From Vibrio gangliei (GTDB lineage Bacteria; Pseudomonadota; Gammaproteobacteria; Enterobacterales; Vibrionaceae): a stretch of 64,000 nucleotides of DNA. The stretch lies in assembly GCF_026001925.1 (NCBI RefSeq), contig NZ_AP021870.1, positions 62,001 through 126,000 on the forward strand, given 5' to 3'. The translations under genes were made by a program, and so were the position numbers. Numbering within the stretch: position 1 is the first letter of the stretch; each line of letters starts with the position of its first letter. The notes below the pieces were generated by a model. That model was given only the letters and a program-made list of their open reading frames with translations. It was not told the DNA's origin and did not search any database. Positions 46,578 through 55,188 of the stretch are shown here, in pieces.

Positions 46578-47630
46578 TTACTGCTGATTGATCAGTACGT
46601 TTTCTTGCCATTGGCGAGGTAATTGACTGGCTGACTTTTCCCAAGCTTTAAAATCTTTGATTGGGTGAACGTTAGCGTATTCAGAGTTAGGCAGTAGCTT
46701 GTCTTGAACCTCTTTCGGTAGTTTCACTTCCGTACGAATTGGGCGCGCATAACCTTCGGCAAGGTTGATTTGGCCTTGATCGCTGAAGATATGCTCACGA
46801 GCGAGTTTCGCGGCATTTGGGTTTTTAGCGAATTTATTGATGATGGTGGTGTAACCTGAAATGACGGAACCATCTTGTGGAATGCTGACAGTAAAGCGAT
46901 CACGTTCAATTTGATCTCGGTAGTTAAGCGCATTGAAATCCCACATGATCGCGACTTCAACTTCCCCTTTTTCAAGGTTCGCGACGCTAGGATCGGTGAA
47001 AGATAAACGTCCTTGCTTGGCGAGTTTGCCAAAGAAGTCGATAGCTGGCTTTAGGTTCTTTTCATCGCCACCCATAGCATAAGCTGCTGCGAGTACGCCG
47101 TTGTTAGCTTGTGCGGCAACACCAACATCACCTACGGTCACTTTATAATCACCGTTAAGCAAATCAGCCCAAGTTTTTGGTGGGTTTTTGACTAGATTAT
47201 TATTGGAAATAAACGCAATGGTGCCGGTATAAGCAAGCGCCCAGTGACCTTCTTTATCTTTTGCCCAATTTGGAATGCTATCCCAAGTGGTTGGTTTATA
47301 AGGTTGTGTTACTCCTTTCGCGACCGCAACACGGGCAAACGCAAAACCTACATCGCCAATATCGGCCGTGGCATTGTTTTTCTCTGCCGCAAATTTCGCG
47401 ATTTCTTGCGCCGAGCTCATGTCAGTATCTTGATGCTTCAGGCCGTAATTTTTTGTCAGATCGGTCCAAGTATCTTTCCAGTTTGCCCATGAGTCTGGCA
47501 TGCCGACACTATAGACCGCGCCTTCTTTCTTGGCGGCGCTGACAAGTGTGTCCATGTTGTTTTCTTGTGCAAAAGTATGAGCAGTAAACAGTGAGGTAAT
47601 AAGAGTGGTGCTAATTAACAAACGTTTCAT
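46578..47630 (-). CDS. ABC importer periplasmic substrate-binding protein (FbpA/PhnS-like fold)
   Basis: The 350-residue protein has a signal peptide (about 1-21, TAHTFAQ). A two-lobed type-2 binding fold follows (LVSAAKKEGAVYSVGMPDSW, later YTGTIAFISNN and GEVEVAIMWDFNAL). Relatives bind ferric ion, polyamines, thiamine or 2-aminoethylphosphonate. The tyrosine-rich iron site of FbpA is not evident. First gene of a six-gene operon on the minus strand; an operator-like repeat lies just ahead of its ribosome site (AAAGGAAG). Confidence 0.9.
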   Translation of the reverse strand: MKRLLISTTLITSLFTAHTFAQENNMDTLVSAAKKEGAVYSVGMPDSWANWKDTWTDLTKNYGLKHQDTDMSSAQEIAKFAAEKNNATADIGDVGFAFARVAVAKGVTQPYKPTTWDSIPNWAKDKEGHWALAYTGTIAFISNNNLVKNPPKTWADLLNGDYKVTVGDVGVAAQANNGVLAAAYAMGGDEKNLKPAIDFFGKLAKQGRLSFTDPSVANLEKGEVEVAIMWDFNALNYRDQIERDRFTVSIPQDGSVISGYTTIINKFAKNPNAAKLAREHIFSDQGQINLAEGYARPIRTEVKLPKEVQDKLLPNSEYANVHPIKDFKAWEKSASQLPRQWQENVLINQQ

Positions 47631-47644
47631 AAAAGTCGCTTCCT

Positions 47645-47662
47645 TTGGACTAGGTCAGTAAG
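47645..47662. promoter_or_regulatory. Candidate UTRA-regulator operator, copy 1
   Basis: TTGGACTAGGTCAGTAAG, with core GAC-TAG-GTC as an inverted repeat, lies 15 bp before the binding-protein start. It matches the copy at 47827-47844 at 16 of 18 positions in the same orientation. Confidence 0.65.
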
Positions 47663-47826
47663 TTCGAAAATCATCCTAAAACCCCAATATGACGCTTTGA
47701 ATTCAGTTAGCTTGCAGTTTTAAGTCGATTTGATTGCAAGTTAATGACGCAAGCACGACAAGGAAGAATGTGCCTTTTACTGTCACGGATTTGTTATAAA
47801 CCGACAGTAGAGTAAGGGCTTAAATA

Positions 47827-47844
47827 TTGGACTAGATCAGAAAG
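47827..47844. promoter_or_regulatory. Candidate UTRA-regulator operator, copy 2
   Basis: TTGGACTAGATCAGAAAG lies 26 bp before the regulator start. Together with copy 1 it brackets the divergent promoter region, which suggests that the GntR/UTRA protein represses both the importer operon and itself. Confidence 0.65.
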
Positions 47845-47870
47845 CCATTTTCTGCGAGTGAAAGACATCA

Positions 47871-48572
47871 ATGACACGATTAGGACAGATAAAAAGCATT
47901 ATTAAAGATAGGATTTCGAGTGGAACATTGGGACGACGCAGCAAACTGCCATCGGAACGTGAACTGAGTGAATTATTCAACACGACTCGAATTACCATCA
48001 AAGACGTGTTGGTGTCATTAGAAACAGAAGGGCTGATTTATCGTGAAGGTAGAAAAGGTTGGTATGTTTCACCGCCGAGGATCTGCTATAACCCGTTATC
48101 ACGCAGCCACTTTGAAAAAATGGTACAAGAGCAGCACCGCCAGGCACGTACAGAATTAGTGACAGTTCGAACTGATATTGCTTATGGTGAATATGCACAA
48201 GCGCTTGAGATTGATTCACTGTCTTCTATTCATATTATTGAGCGTGTTCGATTTATCGATGATCGAGCGGTATTGCTGGTGGAAAACTGCTTAAAATCAG
48301 AACTTTTCCCTAATATTCTCGAATTCGACCTTGCTACCTCATTGACTCATCTTTTTAGCAATACTTACGGCTATCAAACAAAAAGATCAAAATTTGAAGT
48401 ATTTCCAACCTCCGCACCAAAGCATGTAGCGAAAGCACTGGGGTTATCAGAAGGGCAACCTATCTTGAAAATTTGCCGCGTGAATTATAAACAAGATGGT
48501 GAGCTCATGGATTGCGAATTTGAATATTGGCGACCAGATGCGGTGATGATCAAGATTGACAGTGGGGAGTAA
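47871..48572 (+). CDS. GntR-family regulator with UTRA effector domain
   Basis: The 233-residue protein has a GntR winged helix (about 1-70; LPSERELSELFNTTRITIKDVLVSLETEGLI) and a UTRA ligand domain (about 85-230). UTRA/HutC regulators such as PhnR, NagR and TreR sense a pathway metabolite, often a phosphorylated one. It is divergent from the importer/hydrolase/phosphatase operon and surely controls it. A bound phosphorylated compound would fit the operon's enzymes. Confidence 0.92.
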   Translation: MTRLGQIKSIIKDRISSGTLGRRSKLPSERELSELFNTTRITIKDVLVSLETEGLIYREGRKGWYVSPPRICYNPLSRSHFEKMVQEQHRQARTELVTVRTDIAYGEYAQALEIDSLSSIHIIERVRFIDDRAVLLVENCLKSELFPNILEFDLATSLTHLFSNTYGYQTKRSKFEVFPTSAPKHVAKALGLSEGQPILKICRVNYKQDGELMDCEFEYWRPDAVMIKIDSGE

Positions 48573-48582
48573 TTTATAAATG

Positions 48583-48618
48583 AACCATAAAACACTAAAT
48601 TCATAGCGCTTTATGGTT
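48583..48618. terminator. Hairpin between the UTRA regulator and GH105 gene
   Basis: AACCATAAA / TTTATGGTT arms (9 bp) with an 18-base loop lie between convergent genes. The tail is only partly T-rich. Confidence 0.6.
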
Positions 48619-48637
48619 CTTTGGTGTGATTAGTAAT

Positions 48638-49780
48638 TTACAAATACGTTCTCAAATATTCAGACAAACATAAAATTGCCATCGCTTGGCCATAAGGCAT
48701 TGAAGTTAATGGTATTTCACGGTAGTAATCAAGATCGCTGCCCATGGCGGTACCGAATGAAGTATTGATTAACTCACCATCTTCATTGATATAGTCTTTA
48801 ATTAGCGCATCTACGGCTTTGTGGGCTATTGGTGCGTATTTAGGATCGATATAATGTTTACGTACCGCTTTTAAAATGCCGTAAGCAAAGCCTGCTGTGG
48901 CTGAGGATTCAACATAAGAATCTGGATCATCGAGTAACGTAGTCCAAAGGCCATTTTCAGCTTGGCTTTGAGCTAGGGCTTCCACTTGTCGATTTAACAC
49001 ATGGATTAAGTGACGGCGATAAGCATCGTGCTCTGGCAAATCTAATAATTCTAAGAAATCAGGAATAACAATCGTGACCCAGCTGTTACCACGAGCCCAG
49101 CGCGCATTGGCAAAGTTGTGTTTACCGTCGAATGTCCAGCCGTGGAACCAAGTGCCGGTTTCCTTATCCATCAAGTAGTTAATGTGAATTAAGAATTGGT
49201 ATTTCGCTTCTTCCACATATTCAGGCTTGTTCAACAGTAGGCCGATTTTAGTTAACGGCATCACGCTCATCATTAATGTGTCATCCCACATTTGCTGAGT
49301 GTTTTCACTGTTATAAACGATGTGCTGAATACCGCCGTTTTCAGTGCGAGGCATTTCATACATTACGTATTCAGCCCACGTTTCTAAATAAGGGAGTAGG
49401 CTTTGATCGCCGGTTTCTTCGTAGCGATAAGCCAGGGTTAAAAACGGGCACACTGTGTTGACGTTTTTAGTCGCTTGCTCTTCCGAGAAGCGGTCTTGGA
49501 ACCAATCATCAATGATTTTTAGAACCTGCTGATCATTGGTTTGTTGGTAGTATTTATACATGCCATATAAGCCAATGCCGTGGGTCCACTCCCAACCAGC
49601 CCAGCCTTTGGTGTCAATGGTGCGGCCATCATCTAAGTGCAGTAAGAACTCGCCAGTTTCATCTTTAATGTTGATTAAGTTGTCGATCAAACGGTTGATT
49701 TTTTCTACTACGTGGCTTCTTTCGTGAGTACGGACAGGACGACGAAGAAGAGCATTGTGTTTTACTGGAAATACTTGCAT
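48638..49780 (-). CDS. Unsaturated rhamnogalacturonyl hydrolase (GH105)
   Basis: The 380-residue protein has the (alpha/alpha)6-barrel signature of the YteR/RhiN family. GWAGWEWTHGIGLYGMYKYY lies near the N-terminus, QQMWDDTLMMS carries the likely catalytic Asp, and NARWARGNSW lines the site. No signal peptide is present, so it works in the cytoplasm. It removes the unsaturated galacturonate left by pectin lyases from rhamnogalacturonide disaccharides, releasing L-rhamnose for the rha genes. It lies 19 bp after the TRAP transporter genes. Confidence 0.93.
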   Translation of the reverse strand: MQVFPVKHNALLRRPVRTHERSHVVEKINRLIDNLINIKDETGEFLLHLDDGRTIDTKGWAGWEWTHGIGLYGMYKYYQQTNDQQVLKIIDDWFQDRFSEEQATKNVNTVCPFLTLAYRYEETGDQSLLPYLETWAEYVMYEMPRTENGGIQHIVYNSENTQQMWDDTLMMSVMPLTKIGLLLNKPEYVEEAKYQFLIHINYLMDKETGTWFHGWTFDGKHNFANARWARGNSWVTIVIPDFLELLDLPEHDAYRRHLIHVLNRQVEALAQSQAENGLWTTLLDDPDSYVESSATAGFAYGILKAVRKHYIDPKYAPIAHKAVDALIKDYINEDGELINTSFGTAMGSDLDYYREIPLTSMPYGQAMAILCLSEYLRTYL

Positions 49781-49799
49781 TGTAAAAACCTCGATAAAA

Positions 49800-51107
49800 T
49801 TACATCACACCTAATAACTTAGGCAGGAAAAGCGTTAAATTCGGTAAATATGTGATGAGCAATAGCACGATGAAAATCGCGATATAAAATGGAACAAGCG
49901 GTTTGATGACATCTTCAACTTTGACTTTACCAACACTGGCACCGACATATAGGCCACTACCTACCGGTGGGGTAATGGTGCCAATCGCTAGGTTAAAGAC
50001 CATCAAGATACCAAAGTGAACCGGGTCAACGCCGACTTGCTTCACAATTGGTAATAAAATCGGTGTGAAAATTAAGATTGCAGGGCCGATGTCCATAAAG
50101 GCGCCAACGACTAATAGGAATACGGTCACAACCAACATGATCACGAGTGGATTGTCAGATATGCCTAAAATCAATTCACTTAATGCCGCTGGAATGCTGG
50201 TAATAGACATAGAGAATGACATAGCAGACGATGTTGCCAGTAAGAACATGATCACACCTGTCATCACAAAGGTTTGTGTGAAGATGTTTGGCAGATCTTT
50301 TAGCGTTAATGTTTTATATAAACCTAAAGTTAAGTAAGCGGTGTAAACCACAGCAACCGCTGAGGCTTCAATGGCAGTGAAGATGCCTTGCACAATACCG
50401 CCGACCACAATCACCACTAATAATAAGCTTGGTAATGCATCTTTGGTCACTTTGGCTGCCACGCCTTTTTGTAGAGGGAAGAAAACGCGGTAGTTGTTTT
50501 TCTTGGCGACAAAGTAGGTAACAACCATACAGCCAATGCCCCATAAACTGCCCGCGACTAAACCGCCTGCAAACAAAGCGGCAATCGATGTACCACCACT
50601 GGCAAGCGCATATAAGATGAAAGCCGTTGTCGGCGGGATCAACATACCAGTGGGTGCAGAAGCAATATTCACCGCAGAAGCAAAGTTACGGTTGTAGCCT
50701 TCTTTGGCACTCATCGGGATCATTACACCACCAATTGAGGTTGATGCAGCAATGGCTGAGCCTGATACAGCGCCGAACATCATGTTGCCAGCAATGTTGG
50801 TATAAGACAGAGAACCAGGGACACGGCCAGTGAACAATTTAGCAAAGTTCACCAAGCGTGTGGCGATGCCGCCGTTATTCATTATCACCCCTGAGAGAAT
50901 GAAAAATGGTACGGCTAGCAAAGCAAAACTGTCTAAGCTAGAGAACATTTTTTGCGCTGTTGCGAACATGGCGAGGTTAAAGTCGAGCGCCATTAAAATA
51001 GTCGCAGTCGAAGAGATAACAATACATAAGCCGATTGGTGTGCCTAATATCAGTAGCACCACAAAAACGGAAATAAGTGTGAAGGAAGCTAAAACTGGAT
51101 CAATCAT
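49800..51107 (-). CDS. TRAP transporter large membrane subunit (DctM type)
   Basis: The 435-residue protein has about 12 hydrophobic segments. DctM hallmarks are a FFILSGVIMNNGGIATRLV segment, GSAIAASTSIGGVMIP and the C-terminal GTITPPVGSGLYVG. It is the channel of a sodium-driven importer. Its start overlaps the DctQ stop (ATGA). Context with GH105 and rha genes indicates rhamnogalacturonide uptake, corresponding to the role of RhiABC-type systems. Confidence 0.93.
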   Translation of the reverse strand: MIDPVLASFTLISVFVVLLILGTPIGLCIVISSTATILMALDFNLAMFATAQKMFSSLDSFALLAVPFFILSGVIMNNGGIATRLVNFAKLFTGRVPGSLSYTNIAGNMMFGAVSGSAIAASTSIGGVMIPMSAKEGYNRNFASAVNIASAPTGMLIPPTTAFILYALASGGTSIAALFAGGLVAGSLWGIGCMVVTYFVAKKNNYRVFFPLQKGVAAKVTKDALPSLLLVVIVVGGIVQGIFTAIEASAVAVVYTAYLTLGLYKTLTLKDLPNIFTQTFVMTGVIMFLLATSSAMSFSMSITSIPAALSELILGISDNPLVIMLVVTVFLLVVGAFMDIGPAILIFTPILLPIVKQVGVDPVHFGILMVFNLAIGTITPPVGSGLYVGASVGKVKVEDVIKPLVPFYIAIFIVLLLITYLPNLTLFLPKLLGVM

Positions 51108-51622
51108 TTTTGACCTTCCAAAGACGTTTTGGCAACGCCATCAGTTTGTTGAGTCTGACCTTGTTTAATCAGATCAGCGATATTCAGCAATGAGTAGATA
51201 ATGACTAACACGCCAGACACTGGCAGTGCGTAATAGACTTTACCCATCGAGACTTGGAGTACCGGTGAAATTTGGTACATAGTGATGGATGAAACGTTCC
51301 AGCCACCAATGATAAGGACATACACCGCAAAACCGATGAATACTACTTGCAACACGATCTTCCAGATATGGATTAAATGTGGTGGGCACTTATCAAGAAA
51401 TAAGGTCAAGCTAATGTGTTCTTGTTTGCCTGACACATAAGCTAAACCAATCAAGGATACCCAAATCAGAGCAAAGCGTAGAAACTCTTCAGAAAAGGTA
51501 CTTGGTGAATTAAATACATAGCGGCTGATCACCTGCCAACAGGCAACCGCGACCATGATAAGCAACGCAAGGCAACCAAAGGCCTCGATGCTTCTATCTA
51601 AAATGGTTCTAATTTTGTTCAT
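51104..51622 (-). CDS. TRAP transporter small membrane subunit (DctQ type)
   Basis: The 172-residue protein has four membrane segments. The family's ISRYVFNSPSTFSEEFLRFALIW region lies near residue 32 and ayVSGKQEHISLTLF follows. It pairs with the DctM subunit with overlapping stop and start. The C-terminal tail is hydrophilic. Confidence 0.92.
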   Translation of the reverse strand: MNKIRTILDRSIEAFGCLALLIMVAVACWQVISRYVFNSPSTFSEEFLRFALIWVSLIGLAYVSGKQEHISLTLFLDKCPPHLIHIWKIVLQVVFIGFAVYVLIIGGWNVSSITMYQISPVLQVSMGKVYYALPVSGVLVIIYSLLNIADLIKQGQTQQTDGVAKTSLEGQK

Positions 51623-51697
51623 GTTATTCCCTTCCTAGTTCTCAGCTTTCAGCGCAAGTTGGTGTGTTGCGTGAAAAGTGAGTCAGAAACTTAGCGA

Positions 51698-52684
51698 TCA
51701 CTGAATTTGGTTTATTTTTTGGTACAGTGAGTACAGCTCAGGTTTGGATTGCAAATCATCGTAAATAGGTTGAACGGCTTGTTTAAACTCAGCATGGTCA
51801 ACATGGAAAAACTTCACGCCAAATTCGCTTTCGGCCAATTGGCGAGTTTTATTCATTTCATCGGCCCATTTCGCTTTTTCCAACTCAGTCGATTCTTTTA
51901 CGGCTTCTTCTAAGGCTTGCAGTTGGGTTGGCGTGAGTTTCTTTTTAGTCATATTGCTCATGAGAACAATGTCAGGAATGCGCGTATGTTCGTCGTAGGT
52001 GTAGTAAGGTGCCACTTCACCATGACGGGCAATGGTGAGTGCAAATTCGTTATTTTCTGCGCCATCAATAATGCCTTGTTGTAATGAGGTATATACTTCA
52101 GATTGCCCCATAGCGATAGGTGATGCTCCGAGTAATTTCATCGTGCGGATGGAAGTTTCGCTTTGCATTACGCGGATTTTCTTACCTTTTAAATCCGCCA
52201 ATGATTGCACCGGTTTTTCGCTCATATAAAAACTGCGAGCACCGGAGTCATACCAACCAACACCAGTAAATCCAAGATGTTCGGTCGATTGATAAACGGT
52301 ATTCATGATGGTTGGATCTTCCATCACCTTGTAGAAAGATTGCTGGCTTTCAAATAGATATGGCAGTGAAAATACCCCGTAAACCGGAGAAAAACTTTCC
52401 ATTAAGCCGGATGACACTTTAGTGATGTCAACCACACCGACTTGTGTCATTTCGACCAGTTCACGTTCGCCGCCGAGTTGACCATCAGGAAAAAATTGCA
52501 CTTTAACTTCACCATTGGTTTTTTCTTCTACGGCTTTACCTAGGTATTGCAGCGCATCTTTGACCGGTTGGCTGTTTTCAGCGTAGGCAAGCCTGAGAAT
52601 GGTCGCCGCTGAAGCTGGCAGTGCACATGGCAAAAGCACTGCAGATAGTAAGATACATTTCGTTATTGCTGTACGCTTGAACAT
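51698..52684 (-). CDS. TRAP transporter periplasmic binding protein (DctP type)
   Basis: The start at 52684 (MFKRTAITKC) has GTGGGGG 5-11 bases upstream. The 328-residue protein has a signal peptide (to about Ala25, PASAA). The DctP fold contains KIRVMQSET and SLQQGIIDGAENNEF; the arginine of KIRV is the usual carboxylate anchor, fitting a uronate-bearing ligand. Its position before DctQ, DctM and GH105 points to unsaturated rhamnogalacturonides. The 262 bp upstream holds its promoter and the rhaS terminator. Confidence 0.92.
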   Translation of the reverse strand: MFKRTAITKCILLSAVLLPCALPASAATILRLAYAENSQPVKDALQYLGKAVEEKTNGEVKVQFFPDGQLGGERELVEMTQVGVVDITKVSSGLMESFSPVYGVFSLPYLFESQQSFYKVMEDPTIMNTVYQSTEHLGFTGVGWYDSGARSFYMSEKPVQSLADLKGKKIRVMQSETSIRTMKLLGASPIAMGQSEVYTSLQQGIIDGAENNEFALTIARHGEVAPYYTYDEHTRIPDIVLMSNMTKKKLTPTQLQALEEAVKESTELEKAKWADEMNKTRQLAESEFGVKFFHVDHAEFKQAVQPIYDDLQSKPELYSLYQKINQIQ

Positions 52685-52911
52685 ACAGACCCCCACTTTT
52701 TATTAGTATGAACGCTGTGTTTAATTCATCTTATTTAAACTGGCGCATTCGTTTTATTTCGACGAAATCATGTCATAGCCCCGTTTGGCGCACCTTTGCA
52801 AAAATGCCAAGCTTGAATTTTTGTTGTCCGAAATGACAAGTTTGTGTATTCAGAATCACAAAACCGTCATCTTGCTGAAATTGGCTCCTAGAGGTGGCTT
52901 CGATATAAAAA

Positions 52912-52933
52912 ATGGCCAAGTGAATTTGGCCAT
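52912..52933 (-). terminator. Terminator of rhaS
   Basis: ATGGCCAA / TTGGCCAT arms with a 6-base loop; a run of six T follows on the minus strand. Confidence 0.85.
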
Positions 52934-52958
52934 CGATGGATGAGGTGTTGGACGTAAA

Positions 52959-53762
52959 CTATCGGAATTCTGATGGTGATTTATTCATGAGCTTTTTGAA
53001 CTTAGTACTGAAGTAGTTACTATCGGAATAGCCGACCTTAAAGGCGATATCCGTGACCGATAAATCAGAATATTGCAGCAGTTGCATTGCCTGGTTAATG
53101 CGTACTTGGTGTAAGTAGTTATTAAACGATTGGTGGGTGATTTGCTTGATCTTTCTGCTCAAGGTGCGTGATGAAAGCTGGAACTGATCCGCGACTTCAC
53201 CAATGGTGAACTCTTGGTGATAATTGGCTTTGATCCAATCTAAAACTTGTAGCGTTTTATCATCCATTGAGGCGTGTTCTAGCGGGGCCAATTTGCCTCG
53301 GTGTAACTCGACAATTAATTGTTGAAACAGGGCTTGTGCCATCCATTCAGAATCACGTTGTGGTTGATGCACTTCGGTATCAAGCGTTTGGATTAAGTGA
53401 CTCACCTTCTGCATCGCTTGATTACTAATATGCCAACCTTTATGGTCGGAATACCCTTGCGGCAAATAATCATTGAGTCCTGCTGGCAAACTAAGCGCGT
53501 CTTTACGAAACAAGATGTTGCTTAGATATAAATTATCGACATTTTCGAATAAATGACGATCTTGTGGGCTGATAAAGCAGACGTGGTTTTGCTCTAAGCT
53601 GTCAGGAATATCATTGATAACATGAGTGCCGCTGCCTTGTGAGACGATGATCAACTCTTGGAAATCATGACTATGTTCAGGAAAGTTATCTTGCGGCGTG
53701 CGCAATTCCGTCGTAATGGCTCTTTCTGTGTTGGAAAAGAAATCGTTGACGTTCAGTTTCAT
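52959..53762 (-). CDS. rhaS: AraC-family L-rhamnose regulator RhaS
   Basis: The 267-residue protein has an N-terminal cupin (PEHSHDFQELIIVSQGSGTHVIND, matching the E. coli RhaS region FPEHHHDFHEIVIV). A C-terminal AraC double HTH follows (TIGEVADQFQLSSRTLSRKIKQ, then VTDIAFKVGYSDSNYFSTKFKK). It should activate the rhaBAMD operon and the TRAP/GH105 operon when L-rhamnose is present. No rhaR is adjacent, unlike E. coli, so this may be the only regulator. Confidence 0.9.
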   Translation of the reverse strand: MKLNVNDFFSNTERAITTELRTPQDNFPEHSHDFQELIIVSQGSGTHVINDIPDSLEQNHVCFISPQDRHLFENVDNLYLSNILFRKDALSLPAGLNDYLPQGYSDHKGWHISNQAMQKVSHLIQTLDTEVHQPQRDSEWMAQALFQQLIVELHRGKLAPLEHASMDDKTLQVLDWIKANYHQEFTIGEVADQFQLSSRTLSRKIKQITHQSFNNYLHQVRINQAMQLLQYSDLSVTDIAFKVGYSDSNYFSTKFKKLMNKSPSEFR

Positions 53763-53876
53763 TACTTTTCTGCCCAGCTAAGATTAAAAATAAAATGGTG
53801 TTTTATAGTAATTTTCACGATCTGTATTTGACTAAGATCGACTCTTAAAATCTGCGTCTGTTAAGTTTTTCTGAAC

Positions 53877-53917
53877 TGTGATTGCTGTCACTACCAAAAA
53901 ATTGCTGTCACGACCAA
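53877..53917. promoter_or_regulatory. CRP-like site and 17-bp tandem repeat upstream of rhaS
   Basis: ATTGCTGTCAC(T/G)ACCAA occurs at 53881-53897 and 53901-53917, a 20-bp period that puts both copies on one DNA face, as AraC-family dimers require. The first copy overlaps TGTGA-N6-TCACT (53877-53892), which matches the CRP consensus at 9 of 10 fixed positions. Located 115-155 bp upstream of rhaS. Confidence 0.6.
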
Positions 53918-53928
53918 GAACATGACAA

Positions 53929-53956
53929 AAGCACCGTCTCAAAGAAAGCGGTGCTT
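53929..53956 (-). terminator. Terminator of rhaD
   Basis: AAGCACCG / CGGTGCTT arms with a 12-base loop; TTTTG follows on the minus strand. Confidence 0.78.
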
Positions 53957-53977
53957 ATTGGTTAGATTAATTGAATG

Positions 53978-54802
53978 TTATAGCCCAAAGGTTTCCTTTA
54001 ATTCGTGCATGGCTTGTTTGCTGACCCCTTCAGGTTCATAGCCACTGGCAAGGCACATTAGGAACAGTTTTGCGCCCTTGTTGGCGACATCAATGAAATC
54101 AAACGCCGTCAGCGCATCGACACCTGTCGCAACCGCACCGTGTTTTTCCCAGATCGCTACATCGTGTTTAGCCAGTTTTTCTTTGGTGCCATCCGCCATG
54201 GTTTTACTGCCAGGCATGCAATACGGCACGATGCCAATACCGCGTGGTACGAATGCGCGCACTTCTGGGATCATCTGCCAGCAGACATGAGTGTACAGCT
54301 CTTCATCATGGGCGTATTTAGGATGGTGCGATAGGGCAATCAGCTCAATTGGGTGGGTATGAACCACGCAGCGATCAGCGGAGCCCGCTTGCTGTTTTTG
54401 CATAATGATCTCAACGTGTGAGATGAACTCACTCGTCGGCGCGTAATCAGGCAAATCGCGACCGCCCCATAAAATGTGATAGCCCTGCGCATCGTCATCG
54501 ATACGTAAAATACAGCCGGCTAATTGAGGTTGATCGAGTTCGCGAATACGCTCGCCAGTGCCTTTTACAAAGAAAATGTGGCCTGCACTTTCTTTGGGAA
54601 ATTGGTCATCCCCAACCATAGATAATTTGCAGTGTGGAAAACTGTCTAAGCTAGGAGGTAATTCGCCAAAGATCTCTGTGACATCGACAGAAATATTACC
54701 GCCGTTGCGTTCTGCCCATTCACGTTGCCAAAGGTATTGCGCGGCTTCTGAAACTTTATCGATTTCTCGTTTTACTGCTTCATTTAAAAAGATTTGAGTC
54801 AT
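53978..54802 (-). CDS. rhaD: Rhamnulose-1-phosphate aldolase RhaD
   Basis: The 274-residue protein has the same length as E. coli RhaD and the class II aldolase fold. ERNGGNISVDVTEI is near residue 32, the zinc histidines are in VVHTHPIELIAL and a third lies in the WEKHGAVATG segment. It splits L-rhamnulose-1-phosphate into dihydroxyacetone phosphate and L-lactaldehyde. Last gene of the rhaB-rhaA-rhaM-rhaD operon. No L-lactaldehyde-handling gene is in the window. Confidence 0.95.
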   Translation of the reverse strand: MTQIFLNEAVKREIDKVSEAAQYLWQREWAERNGGNISVDVTEIFGELPPSLDSFPHCKLSMVGDDQFPKESAGHIFFVKGTGERIRELDQPQLAGCILRIDDDAQGYHILWGGRDLPDYAPTSEFISHVEIIMQKQQAGSADRCVVHTHPIELIALSHHPKYAHDEELYTHVCWQMIPEVRAFVPRGIGIVPYCMPGSKTMADGTKEKLAKHDVAIWEKHGAVATGVDALTAFDFIDVANKGAKLFLMCLASGYEPEGVSKQAMHELKETFGL

Positions 54803-54850
54803 GGTTTTTCCTTAAATCAAAGTGAGAGACTGGCCCTCACTTTGGTTGAT

Positions 54851-55165
54851 TTATGCTAAATAAAAGGCCGGATATAACTCGGTGGCGATGGGGGAGTTAT
54901 CCGGATTGGTGGCCATGATATCGGTCATATACGCCCACCAACGTTGGCATACTTCCGTCTGAGCGGTTTGCTGCCAAAGTGCTTCCGATTCAATTTCGAC
55001 ATACGCAAACAGCTGTAACGTGTCTGGGTGCAGAAATATCGAGTAATTATGTGCGCCATGGGTTTTGAGCATGTGTTCCATTTCTGGCCACAACTCATCA
55101 TGACGTTTTTGGTACTCGGCCTCACAGCCTGGTTTTAACGTCATCACCGATGCTTTGCGTATCAT
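54851..55165 (-). CDS. rhaM: L-rhamnose mutarotase RhaM
   Basis: The start at 55165 (MIRKASVM) has AGAGGA eight bases ahead and gives 104 residues, the length of E. coli RhaM. The catalytic His region (RHDELWPEMEHMLKTHGAHNYSI) and the CQRWWAYMTDIM(A)TNPDNSP C-terminal block are conserved. It interconverts alpha and beta anomers of L-rhamnose ahead of the isomerase. Confidence 0.95.
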   Translation of the reverse strand: MIRKASVMTLKPGCEAEYQKRHDELWPEMEHMLKTHGAHNYSIFLHPDTLQLFAYVEIESEALWQQTAQTEVCQRWWAYMTDIMATNPDNSPIATELYPAFYLA

Positions 55166-55188
55166 CAAGTTATCCTCTTAGTGATGGG

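Noticed and set aside
42889..47630. Naming the importer phnSTUV (2-aminoethylphosphonate uptake)
   Set aside because: Gene types match, but there are no phnW/phnX or other phosphonate genes, and the fold families also serve iron, polyamine and thiamine import.
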